Shown here: positions 1-8,158 of the stretch, piece after piece
Layout of the letters: each line of letters starts with the position of its first letter
How positions within the stretch are numbered: the first letter of the stretch is position 1
From: Actinomycetes bacterium
Lineage (GTDB): Bacteria; Actinomycetota; Acidimicrobiia; Acidimicrobiales; Acidimicrobiaceae
Direction: 5' to 3'
DNA: 49,021 bases
Assembly: GCA_021826315.1 (NCBI GenBank)
Contig: JAKAZZ010000019.1
Coordinates: 1 to 49,021 of the forward strand
Notes under the pieces: model-generated
Told to the model about the DNA's origin: nothing
What the model saw: only the letters and a program-made list of their open reading frames with translations
The model's database searches: none
Made by a program: the position numbers and the translations under genes

Positions 1-122
1 TTTGGTATCTGCTCTTCTTTAGCAAGTTGGGAAAAAGCACCTCTTGGGGTGTTTGGACCTGAAAGGAGCGTCCTTATTTTTCTGATAACAGCTTCTTTTT
101 GATCCTTTGGATAAGGTATCAT
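1..122 (-). CDS. Transposase N-terminus, cut by the left window edge (partial)
   Basis: The reverse strand is open from an ATG at 122 to the window edge, giving about 40 residues beginning MIPYPKDQKEAVIRK and running into a segment ending QLAKEEQIP. The pattern (Lys/Glu-rich start with KEAV-RK, then a helix ending A-EE-IP) is that of the helix-turn-helix N-terminus of IS3-type or related transposases. Only the first helices are visible and the catalytic domain would lie outside the window. Seen: an open frame with coding-like composition. Inferred: the transposase assignment. It could also be another small HTH protein. Confidence 0.42.
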   Translation of the reverse strand, partial: MIPYPKDQKEAVIRKIRTLLSGPNTPRGAFSQLAKEEQIP

Positions 123-899
123 CGTGCGCCGGAGTTCTCGCCCTATGGAGTTGTACATATTTTACTTGAGCAGATGCCAACCATCCTGACACCTAGGGGT
201 ATCGGCGATCAGTGGCTACTTTGGCCAGGCAAGCGAAGGTAATTAAGAATAGATAATTCTTAAAATATTTTGATTCGCAATTCATTTGCAGATCAAATCA
301 CAGCTCTTCTGTTTGCCGGATAAATCGCTGTCAACCGTACATCAAATTAGGAAGACATAATGTGGGTAGGGTAAAACAGAGCTCAAAGGTGCACCTTATG
401 TCCGGTAAATTTCCAGGAATTTGCCTACGGAATAACTAGATTTCTAGGATCCTACGAAGAAGTAACCTTTATCTTACATATTTCATCAATAGACAAGCTT
501 CAAGGAGTTTGTTTAAAACTCTTGAGGTATTTGGCACCTGTATCGTTTGAAATAACGGCTCTACCGACTTTCGTGTGGATCAACTCATCTTCTCGTGTGG
601 AAGATTGAGATCAATCGTTTCCTTGTAGGGTCTAAACTGCGAACCTCTAGGTGCTCTAGGTGGTTTAGTTTCGCACATAGCTCCATCACGGATGTACTTG
701 CGTCCGGTATTCTTAAATACGCCGCTAAGTCCAGCTGTTTCGTGATAGCCGTGTTCTTGCGCCCTTAATTCTATTAAATAGTGGCATGCACTTGAGCAAT
801 CGATGACTCTTCCGCGGTTCTGAATGTTTCCCAGACAAGTCTTGCTGGGGAGTAGGTCAATCTAATGTTGCTGGCTCACTTCCGGCTAGGGACACGAGG
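123..899. other. Non-coding or decayed stretch left of the DUF1206 gene
   Basis: No convincing gene or RNA is visible on either strand. The reverse strand near 140-165 can be read as MYNS followed by a Gly, like the last codons of the substrate-binding protein at 5171. The match is about 17 identical bases and may be chance or a tiny relic. Confidence 0.4.
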
Positions 900-1715
900 G
901 TGGGTTCTGTGAACCTAGGGAGAAAGATAGGCGGAAACGCCAGTCAAGACCGCTCGATCCAGGGCCTTGGGAAAGTCGGACTGTCTTCACGAGCGGTCGT
1001 CTACACCATCTTGGCTTATCTCGCCGCTGACGTTGCCCTGCACGGCAGTTCACCCTCAAAGGCCGACAGCCAGGGAGCTCTCGTGTTGGTGGAGTCGCAG
1101 CCGGCTGGATCGTTGCTCCTTACCATCCTCGCGATCGGCTTCGCCGCCTACACCCTGTGGAGGCTGGCGCTGGCCTGGAAAGGACACCAGGCTTCAGCAT
1201 GGAAACGCGCCGGTTCGGTCGCTGCCGCTCTCGTCTATGGTGGCCTTTGTTACCAGGCGCTATCGATTGTTTTGGGTTCTGGATCGAGCGGCGGCCCTTC
1301 TTCCCACCCAGCACCACTGGTTGCCGCCGCACTTAACCTTCCCGCGGGAAAGGTGCTTGTCGGCGTGGCCGCTCTCGCCATAGCAGCCGGGGGAATCGCT
1401 CTGGCCGTTTGGGGATGGGTCCACCACGATACCGACGTGCTCCAGACCGGGAAGATGACCGCCGCGGAGCGTCGGATGGCCCGATTCTCAGGCACGGGCG
1501 GAGAGGTTACCCGAGGATTGCTGGTGCTCCTTGTGGCTCTATATCTTGCCAGCGCCGCCGCTACCGGTAATGCCAGTCGCGTTAAATCGCTGGGTGGAGC
1601 CCTCTTGGGCCTATCCCATGATCCATTTGGCCCGTGGCTCCTCGCTTTGATCGCTTTCGGACTCCTGCTGTTCGCCATATCTTCGTGCTTCGAAGTCGTA
1701 TACCGGAAGGCCTGA
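900..1715 (+). CDS. DUF1206 domain integral membrane protein
   Basis: A 271-residue hydrophobic protein of the DUF1206 family, which is common in Actinobacteria and of unknown function. After a polar N-terminus (about 1-30) there are repeated units of two membrane segments: about 31-48 and 72-90, 105-125 and 150-172, 205-225 and 243-265. The short motif GKVGLSSRAVVYTILAYLA near residue 24 is typical of the first repeat. It starts at GTG 900; a second GTG at 909 is equally possible and the ribosome binding site is weak. It stands alone between accessory sequences, and its GC content is visibly higher than that of the flanking DNA. Family assignment comes from sequence pattern; a role cannot be given. 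Confidence 0.8.
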   Translation: MGSVNLGRKIGGNASQDRSIQGLGKVGLSSRAVVYTILAYLAADVALHGSSPSKADSQGALVLVESQPAGSLLLTILAIGFAAYTLWRLALAWKGHQASAWKRAGSVAAALVYGGLCYQALSIVLGSGSSGGPSSHPAPLVAAALNLPAGKVLVGVAALAIAAGGIALAVWGWVHHDTDVLQTGKMTAAERRMARFSGTGGEVTRGLLVLLVALYLASAAATGNASRVKSLGGALLGLSHDPFGPWLLALIAFGLLLFAISSCFEVVYRKA

Positions 1716-2118
1716 AGCGACCTGGTGCCCGCCATGCTAATGAAGCATAGTCCCATAGCCAGTAATTAGCGAATCACTGTATCCTTATCGCCCCTGCGCT
1801 GAGAATCGAACCCGAAACTCCTCTTTGCCCGGGTTAGGTGCACAGGCCAGATTGAGCCGACGCCCTTACCGGTGCCACTAATACCACTTCTGCCAATAAT
1901 GTTGCCACGCAACGTGATTTGTTCATTCAATAGGGCAAAGACGGAGCAGATGTCAAAAAGTAATCAGCGAATGAAGTGAATCAGCTACAAAGAAGCCTCA
2001 TGGTAGGCCCGGATCGGTTCTTAGCCTTTAGATTCCCGGCGGAGGAGCTAAGGGAACTCGTACTGTTGTCAAGTGCGCTTCTGCCCATGTTTCAGTTCCA
2101 GAATCGTTCTAGCCTGCA
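1716..2118. other. Gene-free stretch with a diverged relic
   Basis: No intact gene. On the minus strand, 1890-1960 reads as a peptide fragment with the pattern SVFALLNEQITLRGNIIGR, which recurs in diverged form next to mazF (21285-21390). Near 1795-1812 the reverse complement contains a T-loop-like GGGTTCGATTC, but no tRNA cloverleaf can be built around it. Confidence 0.4.
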
Positions 2119-2455
2119 TCACTTGCGTCCCGCCATATCCGTAGGCAGTTGATCTATCGAAGCTATCGGCGCCGTCTGTACCATTTCCCACACTACAACT
2201 AAATTGATTGGGAGCACGCCACCACGAGTTATTCGGTTTCTCGAACCACGCATGTACCGCTAGGGTACAAGTTCGTGGTCCTGAGTAAATTCGGAATAGG
2301 AATCTATAGCAATAGTTGACGCTTCACCAATGATGACGGCTTGCTGGGTACGTTTGTCATCAAAGAATTCGCCCCTTACCTAGCCCCTCAAGTAAGGCGC
2401 ACGCTTCTTCTGCGGCTTGTTCCATATTTGCTCGAGGCAGTCCACTAAGGCACCT
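2119..2455 (-). pseudogene. Decayed hepT (HEPN/DUF86) toxin gene
   Basis: Reading the minus strand downstream of the MNT fragment with frame changes gives recognisable HepT segments in order: AAEEACALLEGLGKGR, then DDKRTQQAVIIGEAS, then EFTQDHELVP, a stop (TAG) where the family has the Trp of VPW, then RYMRGSRNRIT and INLVVVWEMVQT, ending ASIDQLPT before a TGA at 2119. The family active motif is R-x4-H-x-Y on the RNR-IAHGY helix. Here the His position reads Arg, so the RNase site is lost as well. Frameshifts (near 2390 and the N-terminus) plus the in-frame TAG make this a clear relic. Bases 2204-2355 are duplicated at 4770-4921. It was probably co-transcribed with the MNT antitoxin fragment just upstream. 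Confidence 0.72.
2204..2355. repeat. 152-bp direct repeat, copy 1 (hepT relic)
   Basis: The segment matches 4770-4921 without gaps at roughly 90% identity and in the same orientation. It lies wholly inside the decayed hepT gene on the minus strand and contains a GTACC-GCTAG-GGTAC hairpin. Both copies carry the same in-frame TAG. Confidence 0.9.
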
Positions 2456-2653
2456 CTAATTAATACGGTCTATGCCTCGAGCAAATACCTTCGCCCAAAA
2501 TTTTGTCTGCAAATCCCCGGGTGTCAATAAATCTACATGGATGTCAAGTAGCGATTCGATATCGGCGAGGTGGCTACCCAAATCCCGTAACGTGGCGCCA
2601 GGTAGCGCATCAACCAACAGATCAAGATCGCTGCCGTTTAGGTTCGGTACCAT
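2456..2653 (-). pseudogene. MNT-type nucleotidyltransferase antitoxin fragment (mntA-like)
   Basis: The 65-residue frame carries GSDLDLLVDA, the second half of the G-S-x9-D-x-D nucleotidyltransferase motif, followed by the typical LLDIHVDLLTP strand near the C-terminus. The sequence upstream of the Met stays open for about 15 codons and reads RRILASSVRC, a degraded version of the FGS-VARG first half, before a stop at about 2700. The N-terminal half of the domain is therefore lost or mutated. MNT proteins are antitoxins that AMPylate HEPN toxins, and a decayed hepT follows directly downstream on the same strand, as in intact MntA-HepT operons. Translation from the internal ATG at 2653 cannot be excluded, but the product would lack the G-S motif. 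Confidence 0.6.
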
Positions 2654-2699
2654 GTGGCACCGAACCGAAGAAGCGAGGATGCGCCGTGCGATAGCGTTT

Positions 2700-3663
2700 T
2701 ACTACTTTGCGCACTTATTTTCGATTCATATCGAGCACTATATCCGGTCGCATGGGTGTAATTTATTATTGAAGTGCACAACACCATACGGCTACGAAGG
2801 ATGGCATTTCAAGGATCATCTTTGAGTCGTAACGCCTTGATTTTATCTGTGGCTTCAACAGGCCATTGCACCTTCTAAATATTGCCAATTCTCGATAATA
2901 CACATTAACGCCCTAGCGCATGTCCCAGCCGGGTTTTAGTTAAATGGTGATCGGCGTTATTGGCATCGTTGGATAAAGTCATCGTCCATAAGGCAGTTTC
3001 GACACTGGAGATGGAGCAAGTAGCAAATGACATAAGCGAAAATGGCGATGTTCAAGTAATGGCGATATTTCACCGACACACATTTTCAAAGTTATCCTCG
3101 TCAAACGCTATGTAATACGGCGGCGTTCTATGTAGCGTTTGGTGAGCTATTCAACTTCTGAGCGATACTTCAGAGCTATTGAATTGGCGTCAAGAGAATT
3201 AGGGGTTCGTCTAGAGCGCGCACTGAGTTGCGTAGTTTCTCCTCAGAAAGAAGTGTCCATGATAGAACAGAATGGAATATCGACCGATAACAGAAAAAAC
3301 GCATATCCAGTAAACGCGAGCTGTGGCAAATTGTGCAAAAGTGATGGCCGCCCGCATGCATTTCTCGTGGCCGCCAACTTGTAGTTCTCAATGGCCATTA
3401 ACATTCGGTACTTTGCCCGATGCACTCTAAGAATGCGATGAACTCCATCGCACAATGCGCAGTCGTGTTCGGCGTCAGTACATTCCCTCCGGTAAAGTCG
3501 ATCGCTGGTCGGAGGTTGCAAATTAGGCAAAACAGAAGATTTATGAAGTCCCCGTTAAGGCATTTGCGAAGCGTATCATGAACTCTAAAGTGTTCAGGCG
3601 GAGAAACCGGCAAAATATATGATTCTCCGCTACTTGATAATCACATCAAAGTACATTTAAGGT
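2700..3663. other. Gene-free accessory stretch
   Basis: Nearly 1 kb with only short open frames on both strands that match no family I recognise. Bases 3120-3146 form copy A of a 27-bp motif also found at 13164-13190 and, inverted, at 21565-21591. The rest appears to be decayed DNA. Confidence 0.4.
3120..3146 (+). repeat. 27-bp dispersed motif, copy A
   Basis: It matches 13164-13190 at 23 of 27 positions, sharing the core GCGTTTGGTGAG. It could be a worn insertion-sequence end; the function is not known. Confidence 0.45.
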
Positions 3664-4131
3664 ATGACCATCGAAGCAGAGCAAATTCGGTCGGCGCGTT
3701 TGAGGTCCGGGTTATCACAATCCGAGCTTGCCATTCGGATTGGCACGTCTCAATCCGCTGTCAGTCGATACGAGCAAGGTCGGACTGTTCCCAAAGCACG
3801 AACAATGGCACGGCTCGAGGGAGCCTGTCAATCAGGAATACGCCCCAGCGAGGTGCTATTCAATAACCGTGAGCGAGTACTAGCTTTGGCATCTGCTTAC
3901 GGTGCGGTCAGTGTGCGCATATTCGGGTCGGTAGCACGTAATGAGGACGATTCAGATTCCGACCTCGACATCCTCGTTGAAATCCCCCCTGAACGTCTCC
4001 GCTTGTTGGAACTAATTGAGCTCGGAAACAAGATTGGTGACATTCTTGGCGTCGCGGTGGATATTGGAACTCCGGAGATGTTAAAGCCCTCTTTACGCCA
4101 AAAAATATTGTCCGAAGCTCTTCCCCTGTGA
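3664..4131 (+). CDS. HTH-MNT fusion antitoxin (nucleotidyltransferase of a MntA/HepT-type system)
   Basis: A 155-residue two-domain protein. Residues 5-60 are an XRE/Cro-type helix-turn-helix (RLRSGLSQSELAIRIGTSQ, then SAVSRYEQGR). Residues 75-150 are a minimal nucleotidyltransferase with VRIFGSVARNEDDSDSDLDI, i.e. the G-S motif and the paired metal-binding Asp residues, and it ends with LSEALPL as family members do. Family knowledge: MNT antitoxins AMPylate the conserved Tyr of HEPN toxins, and the HTH would let the antitoxin autoregulate. Its stop overlaps the GTG of the downstream hepT by four bases (GTGA), indicating translational coupling. The gene itself looks intact although its toxin carries an internal stop. 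The start ATG follows a weak AAGGT-like site. Confidence 0.85.
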   Translation: MTIEAEQIRSARLRSGLSQSELAIRIGTSQSAVSRYEQGRTVPKARTMARLEGACQSGIRPSEVLFNNRERVLALASAYGAVSVRIFGSVARNEDDSDSDLDILVEIPPERLRLLELIELGNKIGDILGVAVDIGTPEMLKPSLRQKILSEALPL

Positions 4132-4595
4132 GTCGACGCGGTCGACATGACGTCGAACGCGTCGCTGACATTCTAGAAGCGATCGCCAGGATCTTTCGTT
4201 GGCGTGCGAGTAACGAGAGCTAGGATGAGATGTATCGATCTGCGGTGATGCGCGAACTCGGAATTATTGGCGAAGCCGTCAACGGATTAAGTGATGAGTT
4301 CAGGAGCGAACGACCAGAGATTCCATGGCGAAGTATTGTCGGGCTGCGTAATATTCTTACTCACCAATATTGGGATACCTCCTGGGCGCTAATCGAACAG
4401 ATCCTCGACGAAGATCTGAAGCGTTTGCAACGTTCGATGGTTGGTATCGATACCTCCGAGTCTTTAGAGTCTGATCTGAAAATCGTTAAGGTCCCATCCA
4501 GCAAGTCAACTCGGACGTGTGGCCGTTGGATGCCAAGAGCGCGGTCCCAATGTGTCTTATCCCTCGGTCATAGCGGCGGTTGTCGGTCCGCCTAG
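4128..4595 (+). pseudogene. hepT (HEPN/DUF86) toxin with an in-frame TAG stop
   Basis: From the GTG at 4128 (overlapping the antitoxin stop) the frame reads VSRRGRHDVERVADILEAIA, then FRWRASNES, then a TAG at 4221-4223. It continues in the same frame as DEMYRSAVMRELGIIGEAVN, PEIPWRSIVGL and RNILTHQYW. The last is the R-x4-H-x-Y motif of HEPN RNases, with the Tyr that MNT antitoxins modify. The family start and spacing agree with the reconstruction, so one nonsense codon splits an otherwise intact gene. A shortened protein could start at ATG 4230 (121 residues) but would lack the first helix. After the domain (about residue 75 of the short form) comes an unusual tail with C-G-R-W-M-P...C-V-L...G-H-S-G-G-C, a possible zinc-binding pattern. 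Confidence 0.75.
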
Positions 4596-5065
4596 AGAAG
4601 TGTATTGGTGATTTCTTTTTCAAGACTGTACGCCCTTTCGGGCGGTGATTAGACGGCAGATGGGGGAGGCCTGGGCATACTTGATTTGTTATCGATGGCC
4701 CCTTAAGGTGAGTTGAAATTGTTGTTCACTTCCGTTGCTAATGTAAAACTCAGATTAATGGCGGATCGATTGATTGGCAGCACGCCACCACGCGTTATTC
4801 GGTTTCTCGAACCACACATGTACCGCTAAGGTACAAGTTCGTGGTCCTGAGTGAATTCGGAATAGGAATCTATAGCAATAGTCGACGGTCCACCAATTAT
4901 GACGGCTTGCTAGGTACGTTTCCACGAGCTAATAGGCGGCGTCAAATTAAAGTGACGGGGCAATTGTGTCAGTAACAAATCCGTTAATTGAAGCTAAGAA
5001 TTGAGCTGACGATTTCTTGACGCAGATCAACGCATTGGAGGCAAGTTGACCTTTAAATCGAAAAT
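4596..5065. other. Gene-free stretch with a hairpin and the second hepT relic
   Basis: No intact gene. Bases 4631-4644 form a small GC hairpin (CGCCC/GGGCG) just after hepT, and 4770-4921 is the duplicated hepT relic. The remainder shows nothing recognisable. Confidence 0.45.
4770..4921. repeat. 152-bp direct repeat, copy 2 (hepT relic)
   Basis: Gapless match to 2204-2355. On the minus strand it reads QAVIIG, then STIAIDSYSEFTQDHELVP, the same TAG, RYM-GSRNRIT and VLPIN, with one further stop in KRT-QAV. No MNT gene or HepT N-terminus accompanies it, so it is only an internal piece of the gene. Confidence 0.88.
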
Positions 5066-5118
5066 CCCCCAAAGCTAAAGATCCCACCATAAATGGTGAA
5101 ACCTTTAGCTCCTGGGGG
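5066..5118 (-). terminator. Nested hairpin downstream of the Liv-type operon
   Basis: Three stacked stems can be seen: CCCCC (5066-5070) with GGGGG (5114-5118), AGCTAAAG (5073-5080) with CTTTAGCT (5103-5110), and CACCAT (5085-5090) with ATGGTG (5093-5098). On the minus strand it is followed by ATTTTCGATTT, a moderate U-tract. It lies about 50 bp after the stop of the substrate-binding protein, so the simplest reading is the operon terminator. Confidence 0.65.
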
Positions 5119-5170
5119 TGACTTTGATTCACTCACTCATCGCGAGAGAACACTAAATTATGACTATCGC

Positions 5171-6484
5171 CTATCCTTTGGAGTTGTACATAGCTGCAAC
5201 TTGATTAGAGCTGATGCTTAGCACTGTATGTAGATTTCCAGAGGCATCAAATTGCTGAACATCGAAGCCCGAGAAGACGTTATGGTACTGATTGAAGTCC
5301 AAAGGTCCGCTTGCACCCTGATAGTTGATCTTCTTGCCTTGCTTCAACAATGCAACACCTTGGGCATATGTATAGACAGGAGTTCCTGGTGGATTCGTTA
5401 CCTTAGTAATATCCTTTACCCAAACATGTGGATTAGTCGAATTAGCCGCCGTCATTGCTAGAGCTGCGATTACAACTGCATCGTACATGGCTGGTGAAGC
5501 AGGAAGTGGCTTCGAGGTGTTCCACTGACCCTTATATGCTGCAAGAAACTCGTTGTAAGCCGGAGCATAGGCTGCAGGAGCTGCCATTCCAGTCATCCAC
5601 TTGCTTGCATCGGCGAGGCCAACTGCTTGGGCTAACTGAATCGAAGTTCCAGTGTCACCAGTTATAAAGTGAACGTTTAGATGGCCCAATTGCTTTACGT
5701 TTGCAAAGAGGGTCGCAGCTGTCTGTGGGTCGGCATGGAAGAAGACGCACTGTGGATTTTTCGCAAATGCTCGAGACACTTCGGATAGGTACGAACTTTG
5801 GCCAGCCTGAATCTGCTCATTATCTAAAATGGTTCCACCATTTCCAGTAAATGCTGTAGTCAATGGTGGGACTTCCGCCTGTGCGTTCGCATCTGAGGTG
5901 TAGATCAACGACGCCTTAGTGCAGTTCAAACCCTTTAAGGCGTAGTATGCTTCGCCAGCTAGGAGAACCGAATCCGATGGGAAGGTTCGATAGATATAAG
6001 ACTGAGTCATGTGGTCAAGCTGTGTGGTACCGCCTTCCATCAGATCGACGACCTTCTGCTGCTGCAACTGGTTGATAACACCCATAATTTCAAGCGAACT
6101 AGGTCCGGTTACGAAATTTGGATTTTGAAGCTGAAGTGATTTCCAAGCAGTAACAGCATCGACAGGATCGCCTGCGGTATCCTGCAACGAAGTGGTCAAT
6201 TGATGGCCTAAAACTCCACCATGATGGTTGATCTCATAGACACCAGCCTTTACACCATGATCGAACCACTCGCCAACGAATGCCTCTGCACCAGACATTG
6301 GCAAAAGTTCACCGACGGTAAGCGCACCAGTCGACTTTGCCGCCGACGCCGAACCGGAACCCGATGATGCCGATGCCGCAACCCCGCTTCCACACGCTGC
6401 TGCAACTAGTGACAACGATGCAAGTGCTGCCGTTGTCTTTCCCCACTTCTTAATACCCTTCACGGGTACCCCCTTCTTTTTCAT
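5171..6484 (-). CDS. ABC transporter substrate-binding lipoprotein, Liv/Peripla_BP_6 type
   Basis: A 437-residue secreted protein. It has a positively charged leader, a hydrophobic core and the lipobox VAAAC with Cys31, followed by a Ser/Ala-rich linker and then the type I periplasmic-binding fold starting GELLPMSGAEAF. The family binds branched-chain amino acids, amides, urea or aromatic acids, and the sequence does not settle the ligand. It is the last gene of the minus-strand operon livH-livM-livG-livF-SBP, 167 bp after livF. That gap holds a hairpin (6600-6628), which may set a different expression level. The start ATG has a good GAAGGG site seven bases upstream. A nested hairpin terminator follows the stop. 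The adjacent CitA-like sensor pair suggests a carboxylate ligand, but this is only inference. Confidence 0.88.
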   Translation of the reverse strand: MKKKGVPVKGIKKWGKTTAALASLSLVAAACGSGVAASASSGSGSASAAKSTGALTVGELLPMSGAEAFVGEWFDHGVKAGVYEINHHGGVLGHQLTTSLQDTAGDPVDAVTAWKSLQLQNPNFVTGPSSLEIMGVINQLQQQKVVDLMEGGTTQLDHMTQSYIYRTFPSDSVLLAGEAYYALKGLNCTKASLIYTSDANAQAEVPPLTTAFTGNGGTILDNEQIQAGQSSYLSEVSRAFAKNPQCVFFHADPQTAATLFANVKQLGHLNVHFITGDTGTSIQLAQAVGLADASKWMTGMAAPAAYAPAYNEFLAAYKGQWNTSKPLPASPAMYDAVVIAALAMTAANSTNPHVWVKDITKVTNPPGTPVYTYAQGVALLKQGKKINYQGASGPLDFNQYHNVFSGFDVQQFDASGNLHTVLSISSNQVAAMYNSKG

Positions 6485-6599
6485 ATTGACCCTTCTCGCT
6501 AAAGTACGGCGATGAGAGTCAAAAAAACATATTTTGAAGCTGCAACCACCAAATACCTCATTGGTAACTAGACGGCCTGCAATACAGCATCCAATGATC

Positions 6600-6628
6600 T
6601 TTCACCGCTGGATAATTAGTCGGTGAAA
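6600..6628 (-). other. Intra-operon hairpin between livF and the binding protein
   Basis: Perfect eight-base arms TTTCACCG and CGGTGAAA enclose a 13-base loop. No U-tract follows in the transcription direction, so an mRNA-processing or stabilising hairpin fits better than a terminator. Confidence 0.45.
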
Positions 6629-6651
6629 ATCCCCCATTTGCACCTGAGCTA

Positions 6652-7392
6652 CTACGCGACCACCTCGCTTTCGGTGTCATGGGCAGCTGCCGTAGCACCC
6701 AAAAAGATTTCACCTAGGTCAAGCTCTGCTACTTGACTAGCTGGGCCATCTAAACGATTTCGCCCTGCTACAAGGACATAGACCCACTCAGAGTTCGAAA
6801 TTGCACGATCTACGTTTTGCTCAATTACAACAATTGAGGTACCAGTCTTGGCAATTCGGCCAACCTGATCCCAGACGACATCAACGTAGATCGGAGAGAG
6901 CCCAGCGGTTGGTTCATCGAGGAGCAATACTTTAGGATCAGCCATTAGTGCGCGCGCCATACCTAACATATTTCTTTGCCCACCAGAGAGCTCCCCACCT
7001 TTTCGGTTGTGAGCTTTCTTGAGATCTGGAAATATCTCAAGTACAACGTCGACTCTTTGGGCTAGACCACGTCTATTGGAGTAACCACCCATCTCTAAGT
7101 TCTCTTTGATGGTCATGGTGGTAAAGATGTTGTCAACTTGGGGGACGTAAGCCATTCCCGCTCGCGCGAGCCGAAACGAGGGCAAGCCCCTGACGTTTTG
7201 ACCATCTAACATCACGTTGCCACCAGTAACGTCCGTAATCCCAAAGAGAGACTTCATAAAAGTTGACTTACCGGCTCCGTTTGGCCCAACGATACTGACG
7301 ACTTGGCCGACCTTGGCCTTCATGGAGACATCCCAGATAATTGGGGTCTTCCCGTATCCTCCGCTTAGTCCACTAACCTCCAACACGCTCAT
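6652..7392 (-). CDS. livF: ABC transporter ATP-binding protein, LivF type
   Basis: A 246-residue ATPase of the branched-chain amino acid transporter family. Walker A is GPNGAGKST (residues about 33-41), the signature is LSGGQRNML and Walker B is VLLLDEPTAGLSP. I place the start at ATG 7392 (MSVLEVSGLSGGYG) because GGGAGG lies just upstream. A longer reading from 7419 adds nine residues that do not belong to the family. The gene overlaps the end of livG by 20 bp, indicating translational coupling. It forms the nucleotide-binding heterodimer with LivG on the inner face of the membrane, energising LivH/LivM. Confidence 0.9.
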   Translation of the reverse strand: MSVLEVSGLSGGYGKTPIIWDVSMKAKVGQVVSIVGPNGAGKSTFMKSLFGITDVTGGNVMLDGQNVRGLPSFRLARAGMAYVPQVDNIFTTMTIKENLEMGGYSNRRGLAQRVDVVLEIFPDLKKAHNRKGGELSGGQRNMLGMARALMADPKVLLLDEPTAGLSPIYVDVVWDQVGRIAKTGTSIVVIEQNVDRAISNSEWVYVLVAGRNRLDGPASQVAELDLGEIFLGATAAAHDTESEVVA

Positions 7393-8158
7393 GAACTTCA
7401 CCTCCCAAATATGCTTCAACTACATCGCGATTTTGTCTAAGTTCCCCTAATGTCCCCTCAGCAAGGCGCTTACCAACTGCCATAACCACAACTCTTGAAC
7501 AGATCTTGTCCACTACTTCAAGGTTGTGTTCAACTAGGAGCATGGACATTCCAGTAGAACGATTCAGCTCCAAAAGGTGCTCACCGAGAATCTCAATAAG
7601 AGCTGGGGTAACACCGGCCATCGGCTCATCTAGGAGAAGCATCTTTGGCTTTGCCATGACAGCTCTTGAAAGCTCGAGGAGACGCTTCTGACCACCAGAC
7701 AGATTTGATGCATACTCATTGCGAAGCCGATAAAGGCCAAAGGTATTCAAAATATCGTTTGCTTCAGCCACTAATTCATTAGTCTCAGCCTTTGACTTCT
7801 TGGGTCTAAAGACTGCGTTGATTAGGCTCTCGCCACTTTGGCCTAGGCGAACTACAAGGAGATTCTCAAGGACGGACATTCCGCCAAACTCTCTTGAGAT
7901 CTGATAGGTGCGGATCAATCCCTCTTGAGCTCTTTTATAAGTTGGAAGGCTAGAGATGTTGTTTCCATCAAAGGTGATAGACCCCGAACTTATTGAGACT
8001 GCTCCTGCAATTGAGCCGACCATAGTGGATTTTCCAGCACCATTTGGTCCAATCAGAGCAGTGATTGTACCCTTTTCGACGGTAAAAGAACACCCGTCGA
8101 TCGCCTTCAGTCCGCCGAATGCGACATGGACATCGTTTACTTCTAAGACATTCGACAT
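7373..8158 (-). CDS. livG: ABC transporter ATP-binding protein, LivG type
   Basis: A 261-residue ATPase. Walker A is GPNGAGKST near residue 38. A long inserted segment of the LivG subfamily (RTYQISREF, then SLINAVFRPKKSKAE) precedes the signature LSGGQKRLLE and the Walker B LLLDEPMAGVTP, and the H-loop is VEHNLE. Its ATG directly abuts the livM stop (TAA then ATG), and its 3' end overlaps livF. The SD for it lies inside livM (GGAGGT). All catalytic motifs are intact. It acts with LivF on the cytoplasmic side of the importer. Confidence 0.9.
   Translation of the reverse strand: MSNVLEVNDVHVAFGGLKAIDGCSFTVEKGTITALIGPNGAGKSTMVGSIAGAVSISSGSITFDGNNISSLPTYKRAQEGLIRTYQISREFGGMSVLENLLVVRLGQSGESLINAVFRPKKSKAETNELVAEANDILNTFGLYRLRNEYASNLSGGQKRLLELSRAVMAKPKMLLLDEPMAGVTPALIEILGEHLLELNRSTGMSMLLVEHNLEVVDKICSRVVVMAVGKRLAEGTLGELRQNRDVVEAYLGGEVHERVGG

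Noticed and set aside
1250..1756. Long minus-strand frame opposite the DUF1206 gene
   Set aside because: It is a shadow of the plus-strand gene in GC-rich DNA, with Arg/Pro-rich composition and no family match.
1790..1870. Possible reverse-strand tRNA, suggested by a GGGTTCGATTC T-loop-like sequence and a GCTCAAT D-arm-like sequence
   Set aside because: The T stem pairs poorly, no matching acceptor stem is found at the right distance, and no anticodon arm forms.
2472..2825. A 117-codon plus-strand frame across the MNT fragment
   Set aside because: The opposite strand clearly encodes the MNT motif, and this frame has no recognisable domain.
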